From Castellaniella sp. (GTDB lineage Bacteria > Pseudomonadota > Gammaproteobacteria > Burkholderiales > Burkholderiaceae_B): a stretch of DNA of 64,000 nucleotides. Location: the NCBI RefSeq assembly GCF_004321985.1, contig NZ_SCQN01000039.1, positions 1 through 64,000 of the forward strand, given 5' to 3'. Positions 1 through 8,555 of this stretch are shown here, piece by piece. Under the pieces are notes generated by a model. It had not been told where the DNA came from. It did not search any database and saw nothing but the letters and a program-made list of their open reading frames with translations. Position numbers and translations under genes: made by a program. The number at the start of each line of letters is the position of its first letter. Position 1 is the first letter of the stretch.

Positions 1-68
1 CGATGCTCCTGCACCAGCCGCACGGCGCGTTCGCGCACTTCGGGGGAAAACTTCGTTTGGTTTGCCAT
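1..68 (-). CDS. IS3-family transposase OrfA, N-terminal part (cut by window edge)
   Basis: Read on the minus strand, the first codons give MANQTKFSPEVRERAVRLV, the usual opening of the OrfA (helix-turn-helix, DNA-binding) subunit of IS3-group transposases. Only about 22 residues lie in the window. The ATG is at 66-68, and about 30 bases upstream is the GC-rich IS end described in the next entry. OrfA binds the IS ends and, after a programmed frameshift, is normally made as an OrfAB fusion transposase. Whether the element is intact cannot be judged from this piece. Confidence 0.8.
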   Translation of the reverse strand, partial: MANQTKFSPEVRERAVRLVQEH

Positions 69-118
69 GACTCCATTCTCTCAAAGCTTGGAGCCTCCGC
101 GAAACCCGGGGCGATTCA
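1..118. mobile_element. End of an IS3-type insertion sequence
   Basis: The segment upstream of the OrfA start, read on the minus strand, begins TGAATCGCCCCGGGTTTCGC at about position 118. This is a typical IS3-group terminal inverted repeat (TG start, CCCCGGG core), and the transposase points away from the glycan cluster. The outer boundary is estimated at 118 to 120. The other end and any target-site duplication are outside the window. The element lies 58 bases upstream of the ABC transporter gene and could influence its expression. Confidence 0.7.
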
Positions 119-176
119 CAAAAGAGGTCGGAGACTCGTGACGATTGCTAGGTTTGCAGGTAAGAAGGCTGAGCAG

Positions 177-1946
177 ATGAAGGCTTTACCCAGCCTGACC
201 AAGCTTGCGGAAGGCTTCTGGTCACATCTGGAACGGCGCCGCAGGCGACAGCTGTTCGTGTTGCTGGTCCTGATGGTGCTCACCTCCTTTGCAGAAGTTC
301 TCAGCTTGGGTGCCGTGCTGCCATTCCTGGGCGTGCTGACCCAGCCAGACCGGGTCTTTGCTTATCCCGACATTCAGCCGATCCTGTCCTGGCTGCATAT
401 CGCCAACCCGCGCGCGCTGTTGCTGCCGATTACGCTGGCCTTCATCGCTGCGGCTCTGTTGGCGGGTGGCATGCGCCTGCTACTGTTGTATGTGCAAACG
501 CGGTTGTCATTTGCTGTTGGGGCAGACTTCAGCGACCAGATCTACCGGCGCACCTTGTACCAGCCCTACGCCGTGCATGTGTCGCGTAACAGCAGCGAAG
601 TCATCAGCGGCGTAACAACGAAAGCCGTGATGGTCATCAATTATTTTCTAATGCCCATCCTGACGTTGCTCAGCAGTGCCGTCATTTTGCTGGCGATCCT
701 GCTGGCACTGCTTTCTGTTGACCCCCTGATGTCCTTGGCGGCGTTTGCCGGCTTTGGTGCCATCTATGGCGTGGTGATGCTGGTGACCCGAACGCGATTG
801 GCTGCCTACAGCCGCCAGATTGCCGATGAGTCGGATCAGGTCGTGAAGGTTCTGCAGGAAGGCCTAGGCGGGATTCGCGACGTGCTGCTGGATGGCACCC
901 AGGAAGCCTATTGTGAGCAATACCGGCAGGCTGACATCCCCTTGCGCCGCGCGCAGGCCAATAGCGTGATCGTTGGCGGTGCTCCGCGATTTATAGCCGA
1001 AGCGGCAGGCATGGCGTTCATCGCCATCCTGGCCTACGCGATGGCTCAGCAGGACGGCGGAGTCACGAACACGATTGTGGTACTGGGTGCCCTAGCGCTG
1101 GGCGCTCAGCGCTTGCTGCCGGTGCTGCAGCAGGGGTATCTGTCTGTTGTCCAGTTGCGCAGCAGCCGGGATTCGCTGCGCGACGCTCTGGACTTGTTGA
1201 ATCAGCCTATTGACGCTGCCGTCTATGTCGGTGCCAGAGAGCTGGCATTCGAGCGCAGCATTGAGCTGCGGAATCTGGGCTTTCGCTATGCGCCCACTGG
1301 GCCGCAGATTCTGCATGACGTCAACCTGCAGATCCTGCGGGGTAGCCGGGTTGGCTTCGTCGGTACCACCGGAAACGGCAAGAGCACCCTGGTGGATATC
1401 CTGATGGGGTTGCTGACCCCCACAGAGGGGGAGATCCGGATTGACGATACGCTGCTGACGGCTGCCACCCAGCGGGCCTGGCAACGGCGTATCGCCCATG
1501 TGCCGCAGGCCATCTATTTGACGGATGCCAGCATCGCGGAAAACATTGCCTTCGGCGTGCCGGCGGCGCGGATCGATCATGACCGTGTGCGGCACGCTGC
1601 TGCTCAGGCGCAAATCGATCATCACATCGAATCCCTGCCAGATCGCTATGACACCCTAGTTGGCGAGCGCGGGGTGCGTCTGTCGGGCGGCCAGCGCCAG
1701 CGCATCGGCATCGCACGGGCCTTGTACAAGCGGGCGGAAATCCTGGTGCTGGATGAGGCGACCAGCGCCCTGGATGTAGCAACGGAGCACTCTGTGATGG
1801 ATGCAATTGATAATTTGTCGGCTGATCTGACTGTGTTACTTATTGCTCACCGACTGTCAACCTTGCGCGGTTGCGATCAGATCGTTGAGCTGCAGGATGG
1901 CCGAATCGCAGATATACAGCCTGGTAACCGGGTGGCGTACTCTTAG
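177..1946 (+). CDS. ABC transporter, fused membrane and ATPase domains (lipid-linked glycan exporter type)
   Basis: A 589-residue half-transporter with a transmembrane domain (about residues 30-330) followed by an ATPase domain. The ATPase shows Walker A GTTGNGKST (about residue 397), signature LSGGQRQR, Walker B ILVLDEATSALD and an AHR switch histidine. The arrangement resembles MsbA/PglK exporters that flip lipid-linked saccharides across the inner membrane. The adjoining glycosyltransferase, sugar phosphotransferase and acyltransferase genes support that role. The open frame extends back into the IS; ATG 177 was chosen because AGAAGG lies 8 bases upstream and the N-terminus then looks complete (GTG 138 is an alternative). 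The C-terminus ends soon after the switch region (GRIADIQPGNRVAYS), a little shorter than usual. The substrate is not known. Confidence 0.8.
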   Translation: MKALPSLTKLAEGFWSHLERRRRRQLFVLLVLMVLTSFAEVLSLGAVLPFLGVLTQPDRVFAYPDIQPILSWLHIANPRALLLPITLAFIAAALLAGGMRLLLLYVQTRLSFAVGADFSDQIYRRTLYQPYAVHVSRNSSEVISGVTTKAVMVINYFLMPILTLLSSAVILLAILLALLSVDPLMSLAAFAGFGAIYGVVMLVTRTRLAAYSRQIADESDQVVKVLQEGLGGIRDVLLDGTQEAYCEQYRQADIPLRRAQANSVIVGGAPRFIAEAAGMAFIAILAYAMAQQDGGVTNTIVVLGALALGAQRLLPVLQQGYLSVVQLRSSRDSLRDALDLLNQPIDAAVYVGARELAFERSIELRNLGFRYAPTGPQILHDVNLQILRGSRVGFVGTTGNGKSTLVDILMGLLTPTEGEIRIDDTLLTAATQRAWQRRIAHVPQAIYLTDASIAENIAFGVPAARIDHDRVRHAAAQAQIDHHIESLPDRYDTLVGERGVRLSGGQRQRIGIARALYKRAEILVLDEATSALDVATEHSVMDAIDNLSADLTVLLIAHRLSTLRGCDQIVELQDGRIADIQPGNRVAYS

Positions 1947-2136
1947 GGGAACCCGTGAAGCGGCTCTGGCGATTTGTTGCGTTTTCAGCCAGACGGCAAC
2001 AATCTGGCTGCAGTACCATCACGTTCATCGCTTGAACACTGCGCTTGCTGACCATGTCACAGCACTATGGTAGCGTGTCGAAATCGCCCCCAGACCTACG
2101 CGAAGAAAGCCGCCTAGAGGCTCGAGGTGAGGCCAG

Positions 2137-3309
2137 ATGCGGCTGGTGGATAATCGCGCTATGTTGAAGACAGTTGCCCTCATTGCCCATCATGCTGTGT
2201 CGTTGCTGAATTTTCGCGGGGAATGGATTCGCGATTTGTGCGCGTCGGGCGTGCAGGTATGGTGTCTGGCTCCGGACTACCAGGATGAGGATAGTGCGGC
2301 GGTCCGCGCTTTGGGCGCAGAACCGGTAGATTATGGTCTCAGGCGCACCGGCATGAATCCCCTGCGCGATGCCTGTGACGCGCTGGCGCTGGTGCGCTTG
2401 CTGCGCCGGTTGCGGCCGGACGTGACGTTTGCGTTTTCCACCAAACCGGTCATCTATGGCACGCTGGCTGCCTGGGCGGCGCGGGTGCCGCGCCGGGTCG
2501 CGATGATCGAAGGCGTGGGGTTTGTATTCACGGATCCCGGTCAGCCGCTGGGCTGGCGCCGCCGGGTACTGCGCGGGGTGGTCACAGCTTTGTATCGCAG
2601 GGCGCTGTCGCACGCGCATCAGGTGATCTTTTTGAATCGGGATGATAGAACCGAATTCGTGATGCGCGGCCTGGTGGCGGAGAACCGCGCCGGCGTCCTG
2701 GGAGGAATTGGCGTGGATTTGCGTGCCTGGGTGCCGGCGTTGCCGGTAGAGAATCCGGTCACCTTTCTGCTGGTCGCCCGGCTGCTCCGGGAAAAGGGCA
2801 TTCTAGAATACGTGGCCGCAGCCCGGCGGGTGAAGGCACAGCATCCGGACGTGTGCTTTCTGCTCGTGGGCGGCCTGGACTCGAATCCGGGCGGGTTGAG
2901 CCGGACCGAGGTCCAGTCCTGGGTGAAGGACGGTATCCTGGAGTGGCCCGGATATGTTGAAGTGCGGCCGTGGCTGGCGCGAGCCAGCGTGTTCGTGCTG
3001 CCGTCCTATCGCGAGGGCGTGCCGCGCAGCACGCAAGAGGCCATGGCTATGGGGCGTGCGGTGATCACGACCGACGTGCCGGGGTGCCGCGAAACGGTCG
3101 AAGATGGCGTCAATGGGTATTTGGTGCGTGTGCGTGACGTGGATGCGCTGACGGAGGCCATGCTGCACTTCGTCCGGGATTCGGAACTGATCGTCACTAT
3201 GGGTGCCGCTAGCCGCCGGATGGCCGAGGCGCGCTTCGATGTGCACGAGGTCAATCAGCGCCTAACGGGGCTGCTGATGGGAGCGGCGGTTGGGCCGCAG
3301 GGGACTTGA
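2137..3309 (+). CDS. Glycosyltransferase family 4 (GT4, GT-B fold)
   Basis: A 390-residue GT-B type glycosyltransferase. The N-terminal acceptor half carries HHAVSLLNFRGEWIRDL and TFAFSTKPVIYG. The C-terminal nucleotide-sugar half has LLVARLLREKGILEYV, PSYREGVPRSTQEAMAMG (the conserved E-x7-E region) and TTDVPGCRETVEDG. Such enzymes extend undecaprenyl-linked oligosaccharides; WcaL/PglA-like proteins are the nearest type I recognise. ATG 2137 has GAGGTGAGG just upstream; ATG 2161 (MLKTVAL) is a reasonable alternative. The 3' end overlaps the next gene by about 20 bases. The 190 bases between this gene and the ABC transporter hold no convincing gene. Confidence 0.85.
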   Translation: MRLVDNRAMLKTVALIAHHAVSLLNFRGEWIRDLCASGVQVWCLAPDYQDEDSAAVRALGAEPVDYGLRRTGMNPLRDACDALALVRLLRRLRPDVTFAFSTKPVIYGTLAAWAARVPRRVAMIEGVGFVFTDPGQPLGWRRRVLRGVVTALYRRALSHAHQVIFLNRDDRTEFVMRGLVAENRAGVLGGIGVDLRAWVPALPVENPVTFLLVARLLREKGILEYVAAARRVKAQHPDVCFLLVGGLDSNPGGLSRTEVQSWVKDGILEWPGYVEVRPWLARASVFVLPSYREGVPRSTQEAMAMGRAVITTDVPGCRETVEDGVNGYLVRVRDVDALTEAMLHFVRDSELIVTMGAASRRMAEARFDVHEVNQRLTGLLMGAAVGPQGT

Positions 3310-4609
3310 TTTGAGGATGCCGGGGGATGCTAGTGTGAGCGGTTACGAGCGCCGACATTCGCGTTGGTATGAGGTGCTGCTGCTCAACGGCCCGTTGCAG
3401 GTTGTAGTGGGACTGTGCGTGGTCGTTTTGCTGCCGGCCGTCTGGTTCTGGGGACCGTTGTTCTGGGATAGTCTGGATGCGGTGCGCATCAATACGCTGT
3501 GGGCCGTGGGGCTTTCGTTTCTGGCGGTTTTTCTGGTGCTGCGCCGCCTGTCGCAGTTTTCCAGTGGCAGTCTGATGGCCCATATTGCGCCAGTGGTCAC
3601 AGTGATTTTCCTGCTGGTATTCGCGGTGCTGTTCTTCATGCGCAGCGATTATTCCCGCCCGGTCCTCCTGACCGCCTACGTCCTGTGCCTGATCTGGTGC
3701 TATCTGGGGTATTTCATCGGACGGCGCTACCGGATGATGAAATTTGCTGTGCTGCCCATGGATCCGCCATGCACGCTGCGGTCCGACTGGAACCTGGAAA
3801 TCCGCCATCTGCAGTCCCCCGATCTGGAGGGAGTGCGCTATGACGCGGTTGTGGCCGATCTCCAGGGAGCCGGGATGACGGCGGAATGGGAGCGTTTTCT
3901 TGCACGCTGCATCCTGGCACATATCCCCGTGGTCCATGTGCGCCAGGTTGCGGAGGGGCTGACAGGTCGTGTGCGCATCGACCACCTGTCGGAAAACGAG
4001 ATCGGCACGCTATTGCCCTCGCCCATCTACACGGTCTGCAAGCGGCTGATCGACATCGTGGTGGTGGTGGCGGTGCTGCCGGTGGTGTTGCCGCTGATGG
4101 CCGCCACGGCTGTCGCAATCCGCTTGGATAGTCCCGGGCCGGCGCTGTTCGTGCAAAATCGGGTGGGTCTAGGCAACCGGGATTTTCGCATCTACAAATT
4201 TCGCAGCATGCGCGTCGATGCCGAGGCCGACGGCGCGCGGCTGGCGACCGAAGATGACGACCGCATCACGCGCGTGGGCCGTTTCATTCGCGAGACTCGC
4301 TTGGATGAGCTGCCCCAGCTCTGGAATGTTCTCAAGGGCGATATGAGCCTGATCGGTCCCCGCCCCGAGCAGCGCGTTTTCGTGGACCAGTTCGATGAGC
4401 AGATCCCGTTCTACATCTACCGCCACGTGGTGCGGCCCGGCATTACCGGCTGGGCCCAGGTGATGCAGGGCTACACCAGCGACGCGGACGAAACCCGCGT
4501 CAAGATCCAGCATGATTTCTATTACATCAAGCACTTTTCGCTGTGGCTGGACATCCTGATCGTATTCAAGACGGTGCGGATCGTGCTGACGGGGTGGGGA
4601 GCGCGGTAG
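3290..4609 (+). CDS. Polyprenyl-phosphate sugar-1-phosphate transferase (WbaP/WcaJ-type, PHPT family)
   Basis: A 439-residue initiating enzyme for surface-glycan synthesis. The N-terminal third has about four membrane segments. A reduced cytosolic linker domain follows (about residues 140-235). The catalytic bacterial sugar-transferase domain starts near [11 protein letters not shown] (about residue 243) and has the hallmarks [24 protein letters not shown] and [11 protein letters not shown], then PGITGWAQV. It would transfer a sugar-1-phosphate from UDP-sugar to undecaprenyl phosphate at the inner membrane. The start is uncertain: ATG 3290 overlaps the previous gene, while ATG 3317 lies just after it and also fits. 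Confidence 0.88.
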   Translation: MGRRGLDLRMPGDASVSGYERRHSRWYEVLLLNGPLQVVVGLCVVVLLPAVWFWGPLFWDSLDAVRINTLWAVGLSFLAVFLVLRRLSQFSSGSLMAHIAPVVTVIFLLVFAVLFFMRSDYSRPVLLTAYVLCLIWCYLGYFIGRRYRMMKFAVLPMDPPCTLRSDWNLEIRHLQSPDLEGVRYDAVVADLQGAGMTAEWERFLARCILAHIPVVHVRQVAEGLTGRVRIDHLSENEIGTLLPSPIYTVCKRLIDIVVVVAVLPVVLPLMAATAVAIRLDSPGPALFVQNRVGLGNRDFRIYKFRSMRVDAEADGARLATEDDDRITRVGRFIRETRLDELPQLWNVLKGDMSLIGPRPEQRVFVDQFDEQIPFYIYRHVVRPGITGWAQVMQGYTSDADETRVKIQHDFYYIKHFSLWLDILIVFKTVRIVLTGWGAR

Positions 4610-4752
4610 CTCACGACCCCAGTTACTCCACGCCTAGGGATACAATCTTCGTAAAATGGGTCGACAGTGTTCGGATCTGCCGTGGAGGGATAGTCGAACC
4701 AGACGCGGATCATCGTCTACTTGCATTAAAATCGGCCATTCGTCAATTTGTG

Positions 4753-5946
4753 ATGCCCGTGTCCGCAAGCAAAAACAGTTTTGGTCGTTTCCTGGATCGC
4801 TTGGAAGCTCTGCGCGGGGTTGCTGCACTCTGGGTGATCGTGTCGCATTCCATGATCTGGCTTGCGATGGGCGAAGAGACGGCGCTGTGGTCCAAGCCGG
4901 TGTTTGATGTGCATGGAGGCCAAGCCGTACTGGCGCGTGCCGTGGTGGGGCTTTTCAATGGCGCCGCCGCCGTGGACATTTTCTTTGTGTTGAGCGGCTT
5001 CGTGCTGGCGCGCTCGCTTCGCAACAACCCGCTCACCTTGGGTAATTACTCCCGATTCGTGGTGCGCCGTGTGTTTCGGATCTTCCCGGCGTTCTGGCTG
5101 TCGCTCGCGGTCGTGGTCCTGTATCTAGTGTTCGTGTTCCCCGGCTATGCCAAGCTGCCTGGTGCGTCGGTGTGGTTCAACTGGGCGTATGCGGAACCGT
5201 TCAGCGCGGAGCAACTGTGGCAGAACGTACGTTTCCACACTGCGTCGCTGAACTCCAACGCATGGACGCTCAAGATTGAAATGGCCGCGTCTCTGGTCCT
5301 TCCGTTCATGGTCTGGTGCATTGGACGGCGTGGCATGGCGCGTGCGTGGGTGACTTTGGGTGTGGCCATTGCCGCAAGTGTATGGGTGACGGGTGACTGG
5401 GCGTGGCTCACGACCTACTTATACATGTTCGCTGCCGGCGCAATTATCAGCCGGCAGACGGAGCGAGCCGATTTTCATTTGGCTTCCAGCCGGTGGTTCC
5501 TGGCATCATGTGCCGCACTCATCGTGGTCCCTGGCTTTTACTGGCCGACGATCCACATTTGGCAGGCCGACTTCCCCATCGTGCTCGGTGCCAGTGGGCT
5601 CATATCGGCCATTGCTGCGAGCCCGAAAAGCAGCGCCTTGCGCTTCCTGGACAGCGCGTGGGCGCGCTTTCTTGGCAAGATCTCCTATAGTTTCTACATC
5701 CTGGGCTTCATTACGCTGTACATGGTGGCCAACTGGTGCCTGCATAGCCTTCCGGCAGGTCTTCTCCAGCGCTGGCCGTTGCCCGTCATGGCTGTTGTGT
5801 GCGTGGTCGCCGTAGCGTTCACCACGGTATTCGCTGCGGCTTCGTTCCACTGGATTGAAAAGCCGCTGACCGTGCTGGGCCGCAGGCTGACTCAATCGCG
5901 AACGCTAACCATCCCGGCGCAGCTACATCCGCGCGTGGATTCGTAA
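4753..5946 (+). CDS. Acyltransferase family 3 (OafA/WecH-like, membrane)
   Basis: A 397-residue multi-membrane O-acyltransferase. It starts with the family hallmark RLEALRGVAALWVIVSHS, containing the conserved histidine, and continues with DIFFVLSGFVLARSL and VVRRVFRIFPAFWLSL, the R/P-rich block typical of the family. About ten hydrophobic segments follow. Such proteins acetylate or otherwise acylate cell-surface sugars, which fits the last position of a glycan cluster. ATG 4753 was chosen because the family motif begins about 15 residues later; the longer frame opens inside the sugar-transferase gene. The 143 bases before it may hold a promoter (TTGCATTAAAAT near 4719) but nothing certain. 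The stop codon falls inside a dispersed repeat. Confidence 0.85.
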   Translation: MPVSASKNSFGRFLDRLEALRGVAALWVIVSHSMIWLAMGEETALWSKPVFDVHGGQAVLARAVVGLFNGAAAVDIFFVLSGFVLARSLRNNPLTLGNYSRFVVRRVFRIFPAFWLSLAVVVLYLVFVFPGYAKLPGASVWFNWAYAEPFSAEQLWQNVRFHTASLNSNAWTLKIEMAASLVLPFMVWCIGRRGMARAWVTLGVAIAASVWVTGDWAWLTTYLYMFAAGAIISRQTERADFHLASSRWFLASCAALIVVPGFYWPTIHIWQADFPIVLGASGLISAIAASPKSSALRFLDSAWARFLGKISYSFYILGFITLYMVANWCLHSLPAGLLQRWPLPVMAVVCVVAVAFTTVFAAASFHWIEKPLTVLGRRLTQSRTLTIPAQLHPRVDS

Positions 5947-5991
5947 GCCCCCCGTCAAGTAGGCGCTAGCTGATAGAGATTCTGGGCCGTG
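5943..5991 (-). repeat. Dispersed repeat, copy A (related copy at 36054-36103)
   Basis: Read on the minus strand these 49 bases match 36054-36103 at roughly 43 of 50 positions, both beginning CACGG(C/T)CCAGAA and containing CCTACTTGACGGGGG. In both copies one frame reads T-(A/V)-Q-N-L-Y-Q-x-x-P-T-stop. Shared sequence 30 kb apart in otherwise unrelated surroundings suggests remnants of the 3' end of one mobile element, but I do not recognise the family. This copy covers the acyltransferase stop codon. Confidence 0.6.
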
Positions 5992-5999
5992 TAACATAA

Positions 6000-6020
6000 C
6001 CGGCCCCTCGAAGGGGCCGG
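6000..6020 (-). terminator. Hairpin terminator downstream of pstS
   Basis: CCGGCCCCT and AGGGGCCGG form a 9-bp GC-rich stem with a CGA loop, just beyond the pstS stop. Read on the minus strand the hairpin is followed by TTATGTTAC, a weak U-tract. It may serve both convergent neighbours, pstS and the acyltransferase. Confidence 0.6.
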
Positions 6021-6030
6021 CCTATCCCGT

Positions 6031-7059
6031 TTACTGCTTGAACGACGTCTTCCAATAAGTCTCGATCTGCTGCACCAGCGTGTCGGGCAGCGGCACATAG
6101 TCCAGCGCCAGGGCGGCTGGCTTGCCCTCGGTGTAGGCGTGGTGGAAGAAGTCCAGTGTCACCTTGGAGTGCTCGGCGTTCTTGGGCTGCTTGTACATGA
6201 TCACCCACGAGGTAGCGGTGATCGGCCAGGCCTTGTCACCGGGTGCGTTGGTCATCAACAGATTGAAGTTCTTGGCGTGCGCCCAGTCGGCGCTCGCGGC
6301 AGCGGCCTGGAAGCTGTCGGTATTCGGCTCCACCACCTGGCCTGCGGCATTTTTCATCCGGGTGTATCCGAGCTTGTTCTGCTTGACGTAGGCGTACTCG
6401 ACGTAGCCGATCGAGTTCGGCATCTGCTTCACGTAGGCTGCTACGCCCTCGTTACCCTTGCCACCGATGCCGGTGGGCCAGCTGATCGATACCCCTTCGC
6501 CCACCTTGGACTTCCACTCGGGACTAGCCTTGGAGAGGTAGTCGGTGAAATTGAAGGTGGTTCCGGAACCGTCCGAGCGGTGTACCACGACGATCTTCGC
6601 ATCGGGCAAGTGGACGCCCGGGTTCAGTGCGGCGATGGCGGGGTCGGACCAGGTGGTGATGCGGCCCAGGAAGATGTCGGCCAGCACGGGGCCGTTCAGC
6701 ACCAGCTTGCCGGGGTCGATCCCTTCCAGGTGCACCGTGGGTACGATGCCGCCAATCACGTCCGGGAACTGGCCCAGGCCGAACTTGTTGAGCGTGGCTT
6801 CGTCCAGCGGCATATCGCTGGCGCCGAAATCGACCGTCCCGGCCTTGATCTGAGTGATGCCGCCGCCCGAGCCGATGGACTGGTAGTTGACGCGGTTACC
6901 GGTCTTGGTGGCGTAGGCCGCCGACCATTTGGCTACTACCGGGTAGACGAAACTGGAACCTGCACCGGTGATGTCGACTGCATGGGCAGTGCCGATTGAA
7001 GCGGTGAGCGCGGCGGCCAGCGCGAGGAGGCGGAACTTGCCGCGATTCATGGAGAACAT
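6031..7059 (-). CDS. pstS: Periplasmic phosphate-binding protein PstS
   Basis: A 342-residue solute-binding protein of the high-affinity phosphate ABC importer. A signal peptide ending in TAHA precedes VDITGAGSSFVYPVVAKW. The phosphate-binding loops SIGSGGGITQIKAG, FGASDMPL and HRSDGSGTTFNFT are all present. ATG 7059 has AGAAGG eight bases upstream and starts directly before the signal peptide; the ORF itself extends to 7092. The gene stands alone here: pstC, pstA, pstB and phoU are not in the window. Tandem Pho boxes upstream indicate PhoB control under phosphate starvation. Confidence 0.95.
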   Translation of the reverse strand: MFSMNRGKFRLLALAAALTASIGTAHAVDITGAGSSFVYPVVAKWSAAYATKTGNRVNYQSIGSGGGITQIKAGTVDFGASDMPLDEATLNKFGLGQFPDVIGGIVPTVHLEGIDPGKLVLNGPVLADIFLGRITTWSDPAIAALNPGVHLPDAKIVVVHRSDGSGTTFNFTDYLSKASPEWKSKVGEGVSISWPTGIGGKGNEGVAAYVKQMPNSIGYVEYAYVKQNKLGYTRMKNAAGQVVEPNTDSFQAAAASADWAHAKNFNLLMTNAPGDKAWPITATSWVIMYKQPKNAEHSKVTLDFFHHAYTEGKPAALALDYVPLPDTLVQQIETYWKTSFKQ

Positions 7060-7094
7060 AGGTGCCCTTCTGGGTGTCGTTGATGGCAGCACGT

Positions 7095-7150
7095 ATTAAA
7101 GCGCTGCAACATGACAGTTTTGTGAAGGAAATTTGACGGTTTTGTGACGG
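7095..7150 (-). promoter_or_regulatory. Tandem Pho boxes and -10 element of the pstS promoter
   Basis: On the minus strand four 7-base units occur with an exact 11-base period: CCGTCAC, CCGTCAA, CCTTCAC and CTGTCAT, separated by AAAA, ATTT and AAAA (7150 down to 7111). This is two adjacent PhoB boxes (consensus CTGTCAT-N4-CTGTCAT). Exactly 10 bases later is TTTAAT (7100-7095), the spacing at which a Pho box replaces the -35 element. It implies PhoB-dependent activation of pstS. Confidence 0.88.
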
Positions 7151-7236
7151 TGACGCCTGGTCTGGCCGTTGTTGCCGCTCGATACCCCGTTGGGTGAGCA
7201 GGCAAGCGCCTGCAGCGGGTATGTGCAGAAGAGGTT

Positions 7237-7312
7237 TGGTGCCGGCTAGAGGAGTCGAACCCCCGACCTTCGCATTACAAGTGCGCTGCTCTACCAACTG
7301 AGCTAAGCCGGC
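7237..7312 (-). tRNA. tRNA-Thr (anticodon TGT)
   Basis: On the minus strand the sequence folds as a full cloverleaf. The acceptor stem is GCCGGCT/AGCCGGC, the D-arm contains AGCTCAGTTGGTAGAGC, the anticodon loop is CTTGTAA with anticodon TGT, and the T-arm contains GGTTCGACTCC. The 3' CCA is encoded (7239-7237). The tRNA is 76 bases long including CCA and reads threonine ACA-type codons. It lies between sspB and pstS. Confidence 0.96.
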
Positions 7313-7345
7313 GAAAGACCGCCATTCTACAGGAACGATGGTCTT

Positions 7346-7807
7346 TTATTTGACGATTTTCAGGTGTGTGGGCTTGGGCGGTGGCGTGGAATCGTCGTCG
7401 CCCAAACCGTGCGTGGGCGAAGCCGCAGGCGCCTTTTCGGTCAGGGATCCGGCGGCCGACGGTGCTGCTGTTTCGCCACCCGGGTAGGGTTGTGAGGCCA
7501 TGACCTCGAATCCCATGCCGGCGCCCGTTTCGCGGGCGTAGATGGCCGATACGGCGCCTACTGGTACGAAGAGGTGCTCGACCGCGCCGTTGAAGCGGGA
7601 ATCGAATTCGATGTAGTCGTTGCCCAGCGTCAGCCGGTTGGTGGCCAGGTGGCTGATGTTCAGCGTGATCTGGCCGTCATGTACATGGGCCGCAGGCACC
7701 ACGGTATTGGCGTCGACCGTCACCACCAGGTACGGCGTGTAGCCGTTGTCCGTGCACCATTCGTGCAACGCGCGGATGAGATAGGGCTTGGTGGATGATT
7801 CCTGCAT
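7346..7807 (-). CDS. sspB: ClpXP protease specificity-enhancing factor SspB
   Basis: A 153-residue adaptor that tethers ssrA-tagged proteins to ClpXP. The folded N-terminal domain (about 1-110) carries KPYLIRALHEWCTDNGYTP and HVHDGQITLNIS. A flexible Pro/Ala-rich linker leads to the C-terminal ClpX-binding tail THLKIVK, the expected SspB signature. It starts one base after the sspA stop, so the two are co-transcribed as in most Beta- and Gammaproteobacteria. Confidence 0.95.
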   Translation of the reverse strand: MQESSTKPYLIRALHEWCTDNGYTPYLVVTVDANTVVPAAHVHDGQITLNISHLATNRLTLGNDYIEFDSRFNGAVEHLFVPVGAVSAIYARETGAGMGFEVMASQPYPGGETAAPSAAGSLTEKAPAASPTHGLGDDDSTPPPKPTHLKIVK

Positions 7808-7808
7808 G

Positions 7809-8417
7809 TCAGCGCCGCATGACCTTTTCGGAGGGAGTCAGTGCCTCGATATAGGCCGGTCGGGAAAACAGCCGCTCGGCGTATTTCTGGATCGGCGCGG
7901 CGCTCTTGGGGAGTTCGATGCCGTAGTGGTCCAGGCGCCAGAGCAACGGCGCCACCGCCACGTCCAGCATGGAGAATTCCTCGCCCAGCATGAATCGGTT
8001 CTTGACCAGCAGCGGCGCCAGTTGGGCCAGGCGGTCGCGGATGGCGGCACGCGCGGCGTTGCGGGTTTTTTCGTCGGCGATGTTGCGGTTCTCGAGCGTG
8101 GAGACGTGGACGAACAGTTCCTTTTCGAAGTTGTACAGGAACAGCCGCGTGCGGGCACGCATGATGGGGTCCGCCGGCATGAGCTGCGGGTGCGGGAAGC
8201 GCTCGTCGATGTATTCGTTGATGATGTTCGATTCGTACAGGATCAGATCGCGCTCGACCAGGATAGGGACCTGGCCGTAGGGGTTCATGACGGCGATGTC
8301 TTCCGGCTTGTTGTAGAGATCAATATCGCGGATTTCGAAATCCATGCCCTTTTCGAACAGCACAAAGCGGCAGCGTTGTGAAAATGGGCAGGTTGTCCCT
8401 GAATAGAGCACCATCAT
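7809..8417 (-). CDS. sspA: Stringent starvation protein A SspA (GST-fold RNA polymerase-associated protein)
   Basis: A 202-residue glutathione-transferase-fold protein. The thioredoxin-like N-terminal half contains MMVLYSGTTCPFSQRCR, NPYGQVPILVERDLILYES and NEYIDERFPHP; the C-terminal half is helical (FMLGEEFSMLDVAVAPLLW). SspA binds RNA polymerase and modulates stress and virulence promoters, usually without GST activity. The frame is open further upstream; ATG 8417 was chosen because the family N-terminus begins there and GGAAA precedes it. A petC terminator upstream means it needs its own promoter, and TGTATT (near 8430) is a possible -10. Confidence 0.93.
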   Translation of the reverse strand: MMVLYSGTTCPFSQRCRFVLFEKGMDFEIRDIDLYNKPEDIAVMNPYGQVPILVERDLILYESNIINEYIDERFPHPQLMPADPIMRARTRLFLYNFEKELFVHVSTLENRNIADEKTRNAARAAIRDRLAQLAPLLVKNRFMLGEEFSMLDVAVAPLLWRLDHYGIELPKSAAPIQKYAERLFSRPAYIEALTPSEKVMRR

Positions 8418-8472
8418 GTCGTGGTTTCCAATACAAAATTGAGGCCGATGCACGGCGGGGCCCGAAAACACA

Positions 8473-8498
8473 AGCCAGGCGGCTGAAGGCGCCTGGCT
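8473..8498 (-). terminator. Terminator of the petABC operon
   Basis: AGCCAGGCG (8473-8481) pairs perfectly with CGCCTGGCT (8490-8498) around an 8-base loop. On the minus strand the stem is followed by TTGTGTTTTC. It sits about 60 bases past the petC stop and separates the bc1 operon from sspA. Confidence 0.75.
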
Positions 8499-8555
8499 GC
8501 ACAGCCCGGCCGTGGTGACCGGGCAGTCATGCACCCCGGGTGGAGTGCATGGTGG

